Positions 28,214 to 37,703 are shown, counted from the stretch's first letter. The stretch is 45,611 bases of DNA from Acidobacteriota bacterium (GCA_028876335.1 JAGWSG010000207.1:1-45611), one strand, 5' to 3'. The notes: generated by a model from the sequence alone, not told the origin. A program made the numbers and translations.

Positions 28214-28627
28214 ATGAAACTCAACATCGGAACCCTCCTTCTCATCCTCGTCGCGGCACTTTTGTTCGCGCGCAGCGTCTCGCATCTTCCACTCACGCCG
28301 ATGCGGGTGGCCGGACTTGCCATCGCCGTTCCCTCGTTTCTCCTGCTTGTCATCGCCAGGGTGCAGTTGGGCCGTGCCTTCAGCGTCGGGGCCAAGGCAT
28401 CCACTCTGGTCTCAACCGGCCTCTATTCCCGCATTCGCAATCCCATTTACGTCTTCGGATTTTTGCTGTGCACGGGCGTCATCATCTGGGCAGGCAACCC
28501 GTGGCTCATTCTCTTTCTCGCCGTTTTGGCCCCGCTGCAAATCTGGCGCAGCGGCAAGGAAGAGGCTATTCTCGAACAAACCTTTGGCGAAGAATACCTG
28601 GAATACAAGCGCAAGACTTGGTTTTAG
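28214..28627 (+). CDS. Isoprenylcysteine carboxyl methyltransferase (ICMT)/PEMT-family membrane protein
   Basis: LVSTGLYSRIRNPIYVFGFLLCTGVIIWAGNPWLIL...KEEAILEQTFGEEYLEYKRKTWF. Confidence 0.88.
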   Translation: MKLNIGTLLLILVAALLFARSVSHLPLTPMRVAGLAIAVPSFLLLVIARVQLGRAFSVGAKASTLVSTGLYSRIRNPIYVFGFLLCTGVIIWAGNPWLILFLAVLAPLQIWRSGKEEAILEQTFGEEYLEYKRKTWF

Positions 28628-28697
28628 TAAGCAGCCGCATGCGCTGGCGGCTTTTTGCATATTTTAGAAACCGATTCTGTTTCTCTGGAGATCAAGA

Positions 28698-29426
28698 ATG
28701 CACTCAGTCTGGTTCGGTGAATTTCTCGGCACACTTGTACTTTTGCTCCTTGGCAACGGTGTCTGTGCCGCAGTCACATTGAAAAAGTCCTACGCCCAGA
28801 ATTCCGGCTGGATGGTGATCGCCACTGGGTGGGGACTCGCAGTTCTTTGCGGCGTCCTGATTGCACAGGCCTTCGGCAGTAGCGGAGCGCACCTCAATCC
28901 TGCCGTCACAATGGCAATGGCGGTCAATACGGGCAACTACTCGCAGCTTGGCCTCTATTGGTCTGCTCAGCTTGCCGGTGCCATGTGCGGGTCAGTACTC
29001 ATGGTGCTGCAATATGGTCCCCATTGGAGCCTGACAGAGGACCCTGCGGCGAAACTCGGCATTTTCTGCACGGCGCCCGCAGTCAAGAACACACCCTTCA
29101 ATCTTCTCAGTGAAATCATCGGCACCATGGTGCTCGTTGTCGTCGCGGGAGCCATCGGTTCGCAGGGTGTCTCCGCCACCGGCCCCGCACCTGCGCTCGC
29201 ACCATGGCTGGTGGGCAGTCTTGTCTGGAGCATCGGTCTCTCACTCGGTGCCACTACGGGATACGCCATTAATCCCGCCCGAGACTTTGGACCGCGCCTG
29301 GTGCACTTCCTGTTGCCTATTCCGGGCAAGGGTGGTTCCAACTGGGCATATGCACCCATCCCCATCCTTGGCCCACTCATCGGCGGAGCTTTGGGTGGCT
29401 TGCTTTTGCACTTCGGAAAAATTTAG
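28698..29426 (+). CDS. MIP-family aquaporin / glycerol facilitator
   Basis: First NPA box SSGAHLNPAVTMAMAV and second box GYAINPARDFGPRLVH. Confidence 0.93.
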   Translation: MHSVWFGEFLGTLVLLLLGNGVCAAVTLKKSYAQNSGWMVIATGWGLAVLCGVLIAQAFGSSGAHLNPAVTMAMAVNTGNYSQLGLYWSAQLAGAMCGSVLMVLQYGPHWSLTEDPAAKLGIFCTAPAVKNTPFNLLSEIIGTMVLVVVAGAIGSQGVSATGPAPALAPWLVGSLVWSIGLSLGATTGYAINPARDFGPRLVHFLLPIPGKGGSNWAYAPIPILGPLIGGALGGLLLHFGKI

Positions 29427-29432
29427 AGCGGT

Positions 29433-30863
29433 TCAGCACACACGTTTGTAGCCAAGCCCGCAGAGTGCGGCCAGCTTCTCAATCGTCGCCGCCACGTGTC
29501 CTACGCCCACTGCGCAATGGTGCGCCGGCCCTTCGGCATTCCATGCATTCACGAACCCGCGCGCGCCAAGCGGAAATCTGTAGCGACTGTTTGTGTTGCC
29601 AATTTCAAGAATCGGACCGGCTACGCACTCGCCTTCAGCCACCAGCAGCTTGAACCGCTTTTCCGCATCTTCGACAACGGACAGCAATGTAACAGGACCG
29701 TGCCTTACGCTCATCTCGACAGAGAGACCACGCCCTACTTTGCCGTGATAAACCTTCAGCGGTCGCACCTTGGTTTTACCTTCGGCAATCGCAATGTGGC
29801 CCGGCCCATCGTGCCCCATCAGGACTAAATCGTCGTTGAAATCCATCGCATAATACTCGGTAAACGATCCACCCGCACCCAGCAGGTCCATAATCTTCAT
29901 CGCCACCGCGTTCTTTACTTCGTACTCACCGGCCACGGGGATATGCCGCGCTGTGAGCAGCGACGTCCCCAGAATGATCGAACTCATCGTGTCTTCATTC
30001 GAGGCCACTCCGGAGCCCTTGTAGTAGTACGCCATCGCGTCCAACTCATATTTCGCTACAAATCGGTCGAGAGCAACAGATGTTCGCGCCGCGCGTTCCA
30101 GTTCCTCGTGCGGGCAATCTGGCTGCACCTCGAATGCGGTGCTGAACTCCTCCACCCGAGCGGCAACTTCTGATTGTTCCGCCTCAGCAACCAGCGCCGT
30201 CAGCTCATCCACTTCCACGATCTCCACGTGGGTACCAAACGCAATCGACACCAGCGTCACATCGGTCATGATGTCGAGCATGCCTGAGTAGTAATGGCCC
30301 ATGAGCCCAAGCCTTGCCGATCCCAGTGCTGCCCGTACGCGCGCTGCGGCCAGCCACTGCTCAATCTCGCTCCACGTCGCGTCTTCGTCCAGAATGCCAG
30401 TCACCTGATGAAATGGAATCCGCGCACGCTGCAACACATTCGCAATCTCCGGGACAGGGCACGCGGAACAATAGGCCAGCCACTCGCCCGTCATCGCGGT
30501 GCGGTCCGTCAGCTTGTTGAACGCTGCGTAGTCAATGGCAGACTTTGGTTGCAGATTCAGAATCACAACGGGAACGCCCGAACGCTGCACAAGCGGTAAT
30601 ACAGTATTCGACAAGGCGTAGGTCGTCACGTAGAGAAACAGCATATCGATGTCGGCGCGCCGTGCAGCGCGTCCGGCTGCCAGTGAACGCTGCGGCGCAT
30701 CAATCAGGCCCAGATTCACAACCTCCACTCCGGGACGCTTCAGTTTCTCCGCCACTTCTGCGACGTACCCCTTCAGACGTGCTTCAAGACCCGCAAACTG
30801 GGGCCAATACGCTTCAAGGCCAATACCGCACAGCCCCACGCGGAGGGGTTCATTGCTGTTCAT
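29433..30863 (-). CDS. L-fucose/L-arabinose isomerase-family protein
   Basis: LFLYVTTYALSNTVLPLVQRSGVPVVILNLQP...AGEYEVKNAVAMKIMDLLGAGGSFTEYYAMDFNDDLVLMGHDGPGH. Confidence 0.8.
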   Translation of the reverse strand: MNSNEPLRVGLCGIGLEAYWPQFAGLEARLKGYVAEVAEKLKRPGVEVVNLGLIDAPQRSLAAGRAARRADIDMLFLYVTTYALSNTVLPLVQRSGVPVVILNLQPKSAIDYAAFNKLTDRTAMTGEWLAYCSACPVPEIANVLQRARIPFHQVTGILDEDATWSEIEQWLAAARVRAALGSARLGLMGHYYSGMLDIMTDVTLVSIAFGTHVEIVEVDELTALVAEAEQSEVAARVEEFSTAFEVQPDCPHEELERAARTSVALDRFVAKYELDAMAYYYKGSGVASNEDTMSSIILGTSLLTARHIPVAGEYEVKNAVAMKIMDLLGAGGSFTEYYAMDFNDDLVLMGHDGPGHIAIAEGKTKVRPLKVYHGKVGRGLSVEMSVRHGPVTLLSVVEDAEKRFKLLVAEGECVAGPILEIGNTNSRYRFPLGARGFVNAWNAEGPAHHCAVGVGHVAATIEKLAALCGLGYKRVC

Positions 30864-30884
30864 TGGTTGTCCTCACTCGCCGGT

Positions 30885-31211
30885 CTACTTCAGGTAGAAG
30901 ACCTCTTCCATCATGGGGAAGCGCTCGCCCGGCCGCAAGCCCTCCAGCGTTTCGAAGAAGGGTGCCATTGCCTGTTGCCACCGCGTATTCACCGGGTCGG
31001 CCTCAATGATGCGCCACGTCGCCTCAAAGTCCTCACAACGCAGCGCGAGCACCAGAAGTTGATCACGCCGGTAGATGGAGTATTCCGAAATCCCCGCACG
31101 CTTCAACAATGCCAGCATCTCCGGCCATACAGCTTTGTGCGACTCGTCGTAGGCAGCCTCCGCCCCCGGCTTAATCCTCAATTGAAAGGCATATCGCTTC
31201 AATTCCGCCAT
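30885..31211 (-). CDS. L-rhamnose mutarotase family (RhaM-like)
   Basis: RYAFQLRIKPGAEAAYDESHKAVWPEMLALLKRAGISEYSIYRRDQLLVLALRCEDFEATWRIIEADPVNTRWQQAM. Confidence 0.9.
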   Translation of the reverse strand: MAELKRYAFQLRIKPGAEAAYDESHKAVWPEMLALLKRAGISEYSIYRRDQLLVLALRCEDFEATWRIIEADPVNTRWQQAMAPFFETLEGLRPGERFPMMEEVFYLK

Positions 31212-31214
31212 CGC

Positions 31215-32744
31215 TCACCAACTCACAACAGTCACAGCAAACGGCGCTAGCTTCACAGTTCCGTTCGATACTGGCTCACTTTGTGCCGGCCCGTCACCCG
31301 TCGACTCGTCCACTGTCAGAGCCGTCATATGCCCCGCGCTGGGTACTGCAACATCGATCTCATGATTGCGCTTGTTCACCAGGAGCAGCTTGTGCCCATT
31401 CGGTGTGTCAAATCCCTGCGATGTCAAATCGCCTGAGCCCGCCCCATCTAGCTTGGTTTGCACAAGCTTGTCGCCCGGATGGAAGTTGTCATGAATCAGT
31501 TTCAACACCCAGAACCGCGCATTGGGCTTGTTGTTCTGCCAGTTCATCATGCTCACGCTTGGAAACTGGGTTGGTACACCAACAAGCTGCGATTCTCCAA
31601 TCACGTCAATTTGCAGACGCGAAAGCTCGATGAACAGGTGCGCATAGAGCGCGCCTGCCAGATTCCAGTACTTCTTCGGCGGCGGCACATCGTCACCAGG
31701 CTTGTTATCCGTAGGCAGAATCACGCCGAGTTCATCTGTGTCCGTCTTCGTCTCCGGCGAGAGCCGCTTCCTGATCTCTTCGATGTAATGCACTGTATTC
31801 AGGAATCCAGCAGCCTGGTCAAAGAAGGTGTACTGCCAACTGTTAATGTCCTGCCCCGGAGCCGGCGAAGCGTAGAAGTGATAGGAAATATAGTCGAGTG
31901 GAATTCCCGCCTCGTGATTCCTGTGATTCAGGAAGTACTCGAACATCTGCGGATTGTTGCCCGGAATCGCCAGCGCAAGGCCCATGAATTTCGTTTCCGG
32001 TGACACCTTGTGAATCGCGCTCACAATCGCGTCATAGCGGTCCGTGTACTGCTTCGGTGTCATGTTGTGCTCAAAATCAACCTCATTGAGCACTTCCCAA
32101 ATGGGGAATGAGTAGTGATAGCCCGACTCGTGGCGCTTGCCAAGCTCGTCGGTGAATCCGCCTTTCGTGTACCAGCTCACCAGTCGCGCGTAGTAGTCGC
32201 CCAGCTCTTTGCCACTTGGGTCGCGCAGTTCTGTCCCCTGCGTGTAATTCCACACCGGCTTATTCGGGTCCTCCGGATACGTAACTGGCTTGTCGGTCTT
32301 GAAAAGCCACGCTGGAATTGTGCTGAAATTCATCACTGTCGGATGACCGGCAGTTGCGTTGAGAAAGTCCTTCGTCATGGGATCGATCAGTGTGAAGTCC
32401 CAGCTTGTCTTGGTTGCCGTGGGAGGCTCAAGTTCAGCGACAGCAAGCTTCGGATAGGGCAGCCACGGAACATAGCGCACGTCATTTGCGCCCAGCTCTT
32501 TGAGCGCCTTGAAGGATGCCTCGCTCAGGGGGTTTCCAGGACGCAGCGGCGGATTCACCACCACCTGCAATGTCGGCGTTGACTTCGAGACAAGAGTCGT
32601 CTTACTCCAGTCAACTTCAACCTTTGGTCCTGAATCCTCCTGCGCATACAACGCAGGCGCCGCAGCAGCCGCCAACGCGACCAGCGCACAAAACGTTAAA
32701 TGAAGCTTTCTATTGACACATTCCTGACCATGGATCGATCGCAT
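31215..32744 (-). CDS. Secreted GH39-like (clan GH-A) glycoside hydrolase
   Basis: Signal peptide at MRSIHGQECVNRKLHLTFCALVALAAAAAPALYAQ; acid/base-like WEVLNEVDFEH; nucleophile-region candidate TDTDELG; YISYHFYASP. Confidence 0.65.
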   Translation of the reverse strand: MRSIHGQECVNRKLHLTFCALVALAAAAAPALYAQEDSGPKVEVDWSKTTLVSKSTPTLQVVVNPPLRPGNPLSEASFKALKELGANDVRYVPWLPYPKLAVAELEPPTATKTSWDFTLIDPMTKDFLNATAGHPTVMNFSTIPAWLFKTDKPVTYPEDPNKPVWNYTQGTELRDPSGKELGDYYARLVSWYTKGGFTDELGKRHESGYHYSFPIWEVLNEVDFEHNMTPKQYTDRYDAIVSAIHKVSPETKFMGLALAIPGNNPQMFEYFLNHRNHEAGIPLDYISYHFYASPAPGQDINSWQYTFFDQAAGFLNTVHYIEEIRKRLSPETKTDTDELGVILPTDNKPGDDVPPPKKYWNLAGALYAHLFIELSRLQIDVIGESQLVGVPTQFPSVSMMNWQNNKPNARFWVLKLIHDNFHPGDKLVQTKLDGAGSGDLTSQGFDTPNGHKLLLVNKRNHEIDVAVPSAGHMTALTVDESTGDGPAQSEPVSNGTVKLAPFAVTVVSW

Positions 32745-32904
32745 CGTCTTTCCTCCCGGCCCATGCATCGCGCGCTCGCATCTTATGGCAAGCACAGATG
32801 GGCTTTCTATCCGTCGCAACCGTATATCATTTGCCGAGTCCGATTTGCAATCTTTTCTGTATTGATACTTTATCTTTGAAATCATCCCGGAGCGTGAAGC
32901 CTGA

Positions 32905-33924
32905 TCAACGGCTCACTTCCACCATGATCTTTGAGAACTTCACAGGCTCGCGACTCCATTGCTCCAGAATTACAGGCACCTGCTCCATCGGCACAATGTG
33001 CGTCACAGCATCGTCAACGGGAAAAGTGCCTGCCTCCAAATACTTCATTACCTCTCGAAAATCCTCTGGCAGCGCATTACGCGAACCACGAATATCGAGC
33101 TCTTTCTGCACAAAGTATTTCGTCTCGTAGCTCACCGGCTCTTTTGCATAGCCGATATAGACGACCCGTCCCGTGAATGCGACTTCCTCGACGGCCATGC
33201 GATACGTATCTGGCAATCCAATCGCTTCGATCACTACATCCGGCCCCAAACCATCAGTGAGTTCGGCGAGACGTTCGTGCACGTTCTCTCGCCCTGAATG
33301 AATTGCTTCCACTGCACCGGCCTTCTTTGCTGTAGAAAGCTTTCGATCATCCACATCAATCGCAATCACACGCGCGCCTCGATGAGCCGCTCCCGCCACT
33401 GCGCCAAGCCCCACTCCGCCGCAACCGATAACGGCTACGGTTTCGCCCGGTGCAACATTCCCTCGCGCCGAACTGTGAAAGCCTACAGTCAGCGGTTCCA
33501 CAAGGCACAGTTCCTTCAATGACAGATTTGCAGCAAACAATTTCGATGCCGGCATATAAATGCGCTCACACATTGCTCCATCGCGCATTACACCCATTGT
33601 CAGATTGTTCTTGCATGCGTTGTAACGCTGTCGCCGGCACGAAGCGCACACGCCGCAGTGGTTGTAAGGAGAAAGCGTAACCTGCGTACCGGCGCGCCAC
33701 TCCGGATGCTTCGGATTTGTTTCAGCCACAACGGCCGAGACCTCGTGTCCCAGAATTCTGGGAAAGCTCAACAACGGATTCTTTCCGCGATAAGAATTCA
33801 GGTCGCTGCCGCACAAGCCAATGTAACGAACAGCAAGCATCACTTCATCATCACTTCCAGTCTCCGGTTCTGCCACTTCCTTCAAGACAACTTTCCCCGG
33901 CTCTTCCAGCACAATCGCTTTCAC
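32905..33924 (-). CDS. Zinc-binding MDR alcohol/polyol dehydrogenase
   Basis: YIGLCGSDLNSYRGKNPLLSFPRILGHEVSAVV...CGVCASCRRQRYNACKN...AVIGCGGVGLGAVAGAAHRGARVIAIDVDDRKL. Confidence 0.9.
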   Translation of the reverse strand: MKAIVLEEPGKVVLKEVAEPETGSDDEVMLAVRYIGLCGSDLNSYRGKNPLLSFPRILGHEVSAVVAETNPKHPEWRAGTQVTLSPYNHCGVCASCRRQRYNACKNNLTMGVMRDGAMCERIYMPASKLFAANLSLKELCLVEPLTVGFHSSARGNVAPGETVAVIGCGGVGLGAVAGAAHRGARVIAIDVDDRKLSTAKKAGAVEAIHSGRENVHERLAELTDGLGPDVVIEAIGLPDTYRMAVEEVAFTGRVVYIGYAKEPVSYETKYFVQKELDIRGSRNALPEDFREVMKYLEAGTFPVDDAVTHIVPMEQVPVILEQWSREPVKFSKIMVEVSR

Positions 33925-34060
33925 TTGGCTCGTTTACCTCCGCAATTCCTACTCGAACCTTTGATCATAGTGGCCGGGGCTACCCGTTCGCTGCCGGGGC
34001 TCTGGATGTATGCTTTGTTTTGGCACAATCTGCTGCCCAGCGCCCGTTCGAGGAATACCC

Positions 34061-35695
34061 ATGCCGGAAACAGTCCTTCACCTTGATGCCCGTGATAATG
34101 TGCTCGTCGCACTTGTGCCGCTTGAAGACGGTTCTACCGTTCACTACGGACCTGCATCCTGTCCGGTGGTCGACAACATTCCAGCCAAGCACAAACTCGC
34201 GCTTGTTGACCTTAATCCCGGCAGCCTCGTCATCATGTATGGAATGGTTGTGGGTGAAACAACTGCCTTCATCCCACGGGGAGGCTTGCTTTCGACAACC
34301 AACGTGCGCCATCGCGCATCCGACTACTCCTCCACGCGGCGGCCTTCGCATCACTCTCTTCCCGATCCCACACCCTGGGCTAACTTCACCTTCAATGGCT
34401 TTCACCGCGCCGACGGGCAGGTGGGCACACGCAATTACTGGCTCGTGCTGCCGCTCGTATTTTGCGAGAACCGCAACATCGAGCGCATGAAGGAAGCTCT
34501 GGAAGAGGAACTTGGATACGGAATCGCTAACTCCAGCTATCGCCAGCATGTCCGCAACCTTGTTCACGGGAAATCGGGCAACAGGGATGATTCGCAGACC
34601 GCCATTGTCGAGGCCCGCGCCCATCGAGTCTTTCCCAACATCGATGGAATTCGCTTTCTTACTCACCAGGGCGGCTGCGGCGGCACGCGCCAGGACGCAC
34701 AGGCGCTCTGTGGTCTGCTTGCCGGATACATTCACCACCCCAATGTCGCGGGCGCAACTGTGCTCAGCCTCGGTTGTCAGCACTCGCAGGCAGACATCCT
34801 GATGGACGAACTGCGTGCGCGCGACCCGAAGATGACCAAACCGGTCCTGATTTTCGATCAGCAGAAATCCGGCCGTGAGTCTGCTCTGATGACGCGTGCA
34901 CTGGATGAAACATTCGCCGCTCTTAGCTCGGCAAATAGCGTTGTCCGCAAGCCCGCGCCCATTACCGCACTTACCGTCGGCCTCAAGTGCGGCGGTTCGG
35001 ACGGCTTCAGCGGTATCTCCGCCAATCCCACCCTCGGTTATCTCTCGGACATGCTCGGAGAACTTGGCGGGAAAACCATCCTCAGTGAATTCCCAGAGCT
35101 CCATGGCGTCGAGCAGGAAATCATCAACCGATGTGCCACTGATCAGGTTGCCTACCGGTTTTTCAATTTAATGCAGGTTTACTCCGCGCGTGCCAAGGCA
35201 GCGCATTCCAGCTTCGAAATGAATCCATCCCCCGGTAATATTGCCGACGGCCTGATCACAGATGCCATCAAGTCCGCTGGCGCGGCACGAAAAGGCGGAG
35301 TTGGTCCCGTCCGCGACGTGATCGACTATCCCAATTACACCCGCTCGAAGGGACTCACTCTTCTCTGCACGCCGGGCAACGACGTGGAGTGTGTTACTGC
35401 GCAGGCCGGATCGGGCGCCAACCTCGTTCTCTTCACCACGGGCCTGGGCACGCCGACAGGGAACCCCGTCGCGCCGGTAATTAAGATCTCTACCAACTCT
35501 CAGCTCGCCGAGCGTATGGGCGATATCATCGACTTCGATGCCGGTGCGATTGTCACCGGTGAAAAGTCCATTCCCCAATGCGCGGATGAACTGATGCAGT
35601 TGTGTATTGAAGTTGCAAACGGCGACAAGCTCACCAAAGCCGAGCAACTGGGCCAGTACGATTTCATTCCCTGGAAGCGTGGCGTTTCGCTTTAA
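34061..35695 (+). CDS. UxaA/GarD-family dehydratase (altronate dehydratase-like, SAF domain plus catalytic domain)
   Basis: GFHRADGQVGTRNYWLVLPLVFCENRN...THQGGCGGTRQDAQALCGLLAGYIHHPNVAGATVLSLGCQHSQ...TVGLKCGGSDGFSGISANPTLG. Confidence 0.9.
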   Translation: MPETVLHLDARDNVLVALVPLEDGSTVHYGPASCPVVDNIPAKHKLALVDLNPGSLVIMYGMVVGETTAFIPRGGLLSTTNVRHRASDYSSTRRPSHHSLPDPTPWANFTFNGFHRADGQVGTRNYWLVLPLVFCENRNIERMKEALEEELGYGIANSSYRQHVRNLVHGKSGNRDDSQTAIVEARAHRVFPNIDGIRFLTHQGGCGGTRQDAQALCGLLAGYIHHPNVAGATVLSLGCQHSQADILMDELRARDPKMTKPVLIFDQQKSGRESALMTRALDETFAALSSANSVVRKPAPITALTVGLKCGGSDGFSGISANPTLGYLSDMLGELGGKTILSEFPELHGVEQEIINRCATDQVAYRFFNLMQVYSARAKAAHSSFEMNPSPGNIADGLITDAIKSAGAARKGGVGPVRDVIDYPNYTRSKGLTLLCTPGNDVECVTAQAGSGANLVLFTTGLGTPTGNPVAPVIKISTNSQLAERMGDIIDFDAGAIVTGEKSIPQCADELMQLCIEVANGDKLTKAEQLGQYDFIPWKRGVSL

Positions 35696-35705
35696 AGAGC
35701 CGCGA

Positions 35706-36449
35706 CTACTCCAGGAGTGAAGCCGTCACAGCCAGCGCCGCGATTGCGGCCGTCTCCGCACGTAGAATCCTCGACCCGAGCGAGACCGCCTTCCATCCAT
35801 TCGCCTCGAACATCTTCGCTTCTTCGGGAGCCCATCCACCTTCCGGTCCAACAGCAATCTCGAATGCAGGCGTACTTTCGTGGTCCTGAATCGCCCCTTG
35901 CACGGTCTCGTGCAACATCGTCGCACGCTCCTGCTCCGCAAGAACGATGCGCACCGCATTCATCTCCAGCTGCATTCGTTCCTTCAATACAACTGGATCA
36001 TGAATCTCCGGAACGTCGCTGCGGCGTGACTGCTGTGCCGCTTCACGCGCAATGCGTCTCCATCGCTCCGCACGTTTGGCGGCCGACTGCGCGAGATGCT
36101 TTTCGCTTCGCCGTGCGATGACCGGAGCAATTGCAGCCACACCCAGTTCCGTCGCCTTCTCGATTGCCCACTCCATCCGGTCGAACTTGTAGACCGCCAT
36201 TACCAGCGTAATAGGCAATGCACTCTCTGCCGATGCCTCATCAAGCAAAGCAAAGCGGACTTCCATTTCTCCATTGTCGTCCTGCCGCACTTCATCCACC
36301 GTGGAATGGAAGAGTCGACCACCCGCCACCACATCGGCCTTCATGCCGCGTTCGGCCCGCAACACGCGTGCAAGATGCGCCGCCTGTGATCCCGTCAGCG
36401 TCGCGGTCTCGTCATCCCACTTGTCGGCAATCCAGCGTCGTCTCGTCAT
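35706..36449 (-). CDS. rsmE: 16S rRNA (uracil1498-N3)-methyltransferase
   Basis: MTRRRWIADKWDDETATLTGSQAAHLARVLRAERGMKADVV...FEIAVGPEGGWAPEEAKMFEANGWKAVSLGSRILRAETAAIAAL. Confidence 0.93.
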   Translation of the reverse strand: MTRRRWIADKWDDETATLTGSQAAHLARVLRAERGMKADVVAGGRLFHSTVDEVRQDDNGEMEVRFALLDEASAESALPITLVMAVYKFDRMEWAIEKATELGVAAIAPVIARRSEKHLAQSAAKRAERWRRIAREAAQQSRRSDVPEIHDPVVLKERMQLEMNAVRIVLAEQERATMLHETVQGAIQDHESTPAFEIAVGPEGGWAPEEAKMFEANGWKAVSLGSRILRAETAAIAALAVTASLLE

Positions 36450-36501
36450 TCGCCTTTATTCATGCACCTTTTCGTATCAGTTTACCGAATGCAGAAACAC
36501 T

Positions 36502-36529
36502 GAGAGGGATGCATTTGCATCCCCCTCTT
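36502..36529 (-). terminator. Hairpin downstream of the 24-aa K/A-rich micro-ORF
   Basis: AGAGGG-ATGC/GCAT-cc-CCCTCT hairpin; minus-strand tail AGTGTTTCTG (modest T content). Confidence 0.5.
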
Positions 36530-36554
36530 GTGTTGCCTTGTTGATGGTTGCCAG

Positions 36555-36629
36555 TTACTTCTTCTTCTTGGCGGCTTTCTTTGCTGCCTTCTTCGCAGGT
36601 GCCTTCTTGGCTGCTTTCTTGGTTGCCAT
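36555..36629 (-). CDS. 24-aa Lys/Ala-rich histone H1 tail-like micropeptide
   Basis: Translation MATKKAAKKAPAKKAAKKAAKKKK*. GGGAGA RBS upstream; near-consensus promoter and inverted repeat precede it. Too short for the ORF track. Confidence 0.7.
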   Translation of the reverse strand: MATKKAAKKAPAKKAAKKAAKKKK

Positions 36630-36663
36630 TTGCCTATTCTCCCTTTTCGATGGGTTGCATCGA

Positions 36664-36685
36664 AACTGCAATATTTATTGCAGTT
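36664..36685. repeat. Perfect inverted repeat at the predicted transcript start of the micropeptide gene
   Basis: AACTGCAATA-TT-TATTGCAGTT (10-bp arms). Confidence 0.85.
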
Positions 36686-36690
36686 GAGGA

Positions 36691-36720
36691 ATGTATAGAT
36701 TCATGCTTGCTCAGTGTCAA
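36691..36720 (-). promoter_or_regulatory. Near-consensus sigma70 promoter of the micropeptide gene
   Basis: Minus strand TTGACA - 17 nt - TATACA(T): -35 at 36715-36720, -10 at 36692-36697. Confidence 0.8.
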
Positions 36721-36803
36721 GAAAAAAACACACATGAAGTGGAAAAAGTGGCAACAATTTTTGCAGCCAATTTCCTACCCCGAATCTCACTGTGATGTAG
36801 AGC

Positions 36804-37703
36804 TCACAACATGTGATGAGAACGCAGCAGTGAGAGCGTCACTCCGGTGACAAAATCGTGCCATGCATGCGCGTAAATGCAGGAGCGCAAACTTCGCCGT
36901 AAAAGCACCAGTACACCAAACAAGGCTCCGAACACGGCGAGCAACACCATACTGCGAATACCTTCGTATCCGTGCGCCGCACCAAAGACCAATGCTGAAA
37001 ACACCACGCCGTACGCGGCTTTTCCGCCTGCCCACGCCGTAAACTGACTCTGCAGATATCCGCGAAACACGGTCTCTTCCACCACGCCGACTACCGCGCA
37101 CAACACAAACCACATCGCAAATTCTGCGCCACCTTCGGGTGCAAGTTGCGAAATCAGGCGCACCTGATGACGCTGTGCTTGATTGACCTCAGACATTTTT
37201 CCCGCATGCATAGGAAGCGGTTGATGATGAATTGCCGCGTCCACAGTCAGCCAACCCAGGTTAAGCGACCCCAGTACAAACAGAGATACCCACCAGAACA
37301 AAAGTGCTACACCGGCGTCGAGAAACCACTTCTTTGCCCCTTTGCGTCGCACACCGTACAGAGTGAGGAACGGAACCTTGCGCAGATGCAGCCCCAGCCA
37401 CACCCATCCCAGCATTACCAGTTGCATCGCAATCGTTGAGCCGTAAGTGAACATGCGGTGAGACGCTAGACCTCCGCCGGCCCCCAGACGCTTTGTGCCA
37501 GTCAGCGAAAGCAGAAGTATCCCTGCGACCAGCACCGCCGTGTGCCACCACGGGGCCAGACTGCGTGAGTGTGCAGTGTTATCAGGGTCCATCGAACCGT
37601 TGGCGATCGTGCTGTCAGTATGAGACTGAGTTGACGGCTCGGGGACTGCCGGACGCGGAACACCCTGCTCATTCAACTGGTCCTCAGGTTCCAACTCGGC
37701 CAA
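36804..37703 (-). CDS. CPBP-family intramembrane metalloprotease
   Basis: VVGVVEETVFRGYLQSQFTAWAGGKAAYGVVFSALVFGAAHGYEG (EExxxR and HxxxG-type motifs) plus multiple TM segments. Confidence 0.88.
   Translation of the reverse strand: MAELEPEDQLNEQGVPRPAVPEPSTQSHTDSTIANGSMDPDNTAHSRSLAPWWHTAVLVAGILLLSLTGTKRLGAGGGLASHRMFTYGSTIAMQLVMLGWVWLGLHLRKVPFLTLYGVRRKGAKKWFLDAGVALLFWWVSLFVLGSLNLGWLTVDAAIHHQPLPMHAGKMSEVNQAQRHQVRLISQLAPEGGAEFAMWFVLCAVVGVVEETVFRGYLQSQFTAWAGGKAAYGVVFSALVFGAAHGYEGIRSMVLLAVFGALFGVLVLLRRSLRSCIYAHAWHDFVTGVTLSLLRSHHML

Noticed and set aside
33980-35104. 374-aa minus-strand ORF
   Set aside because: Fully antisense to the UxaA-family dehydratase with strong conserved motifs; no protein-family features of its own.
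36541-36660. CTTCTT-rich stretch read as a simple-sequence repeat
   Set aside because: Better explained as Lys/Ala codons of the micropeptide, with an in-frame start, stop, RBS and promoter.
36274-36687. 137-aa plus-strand ORF with an F/L/A-rich hydrophobic end (YFFFLAAFFAAFFAGAFLAAFL)
   Set aside because: The apparent TM segment is the antisense reading of the Lys/Ala codons of the micropeptide; the rest is antisense to rsmE.
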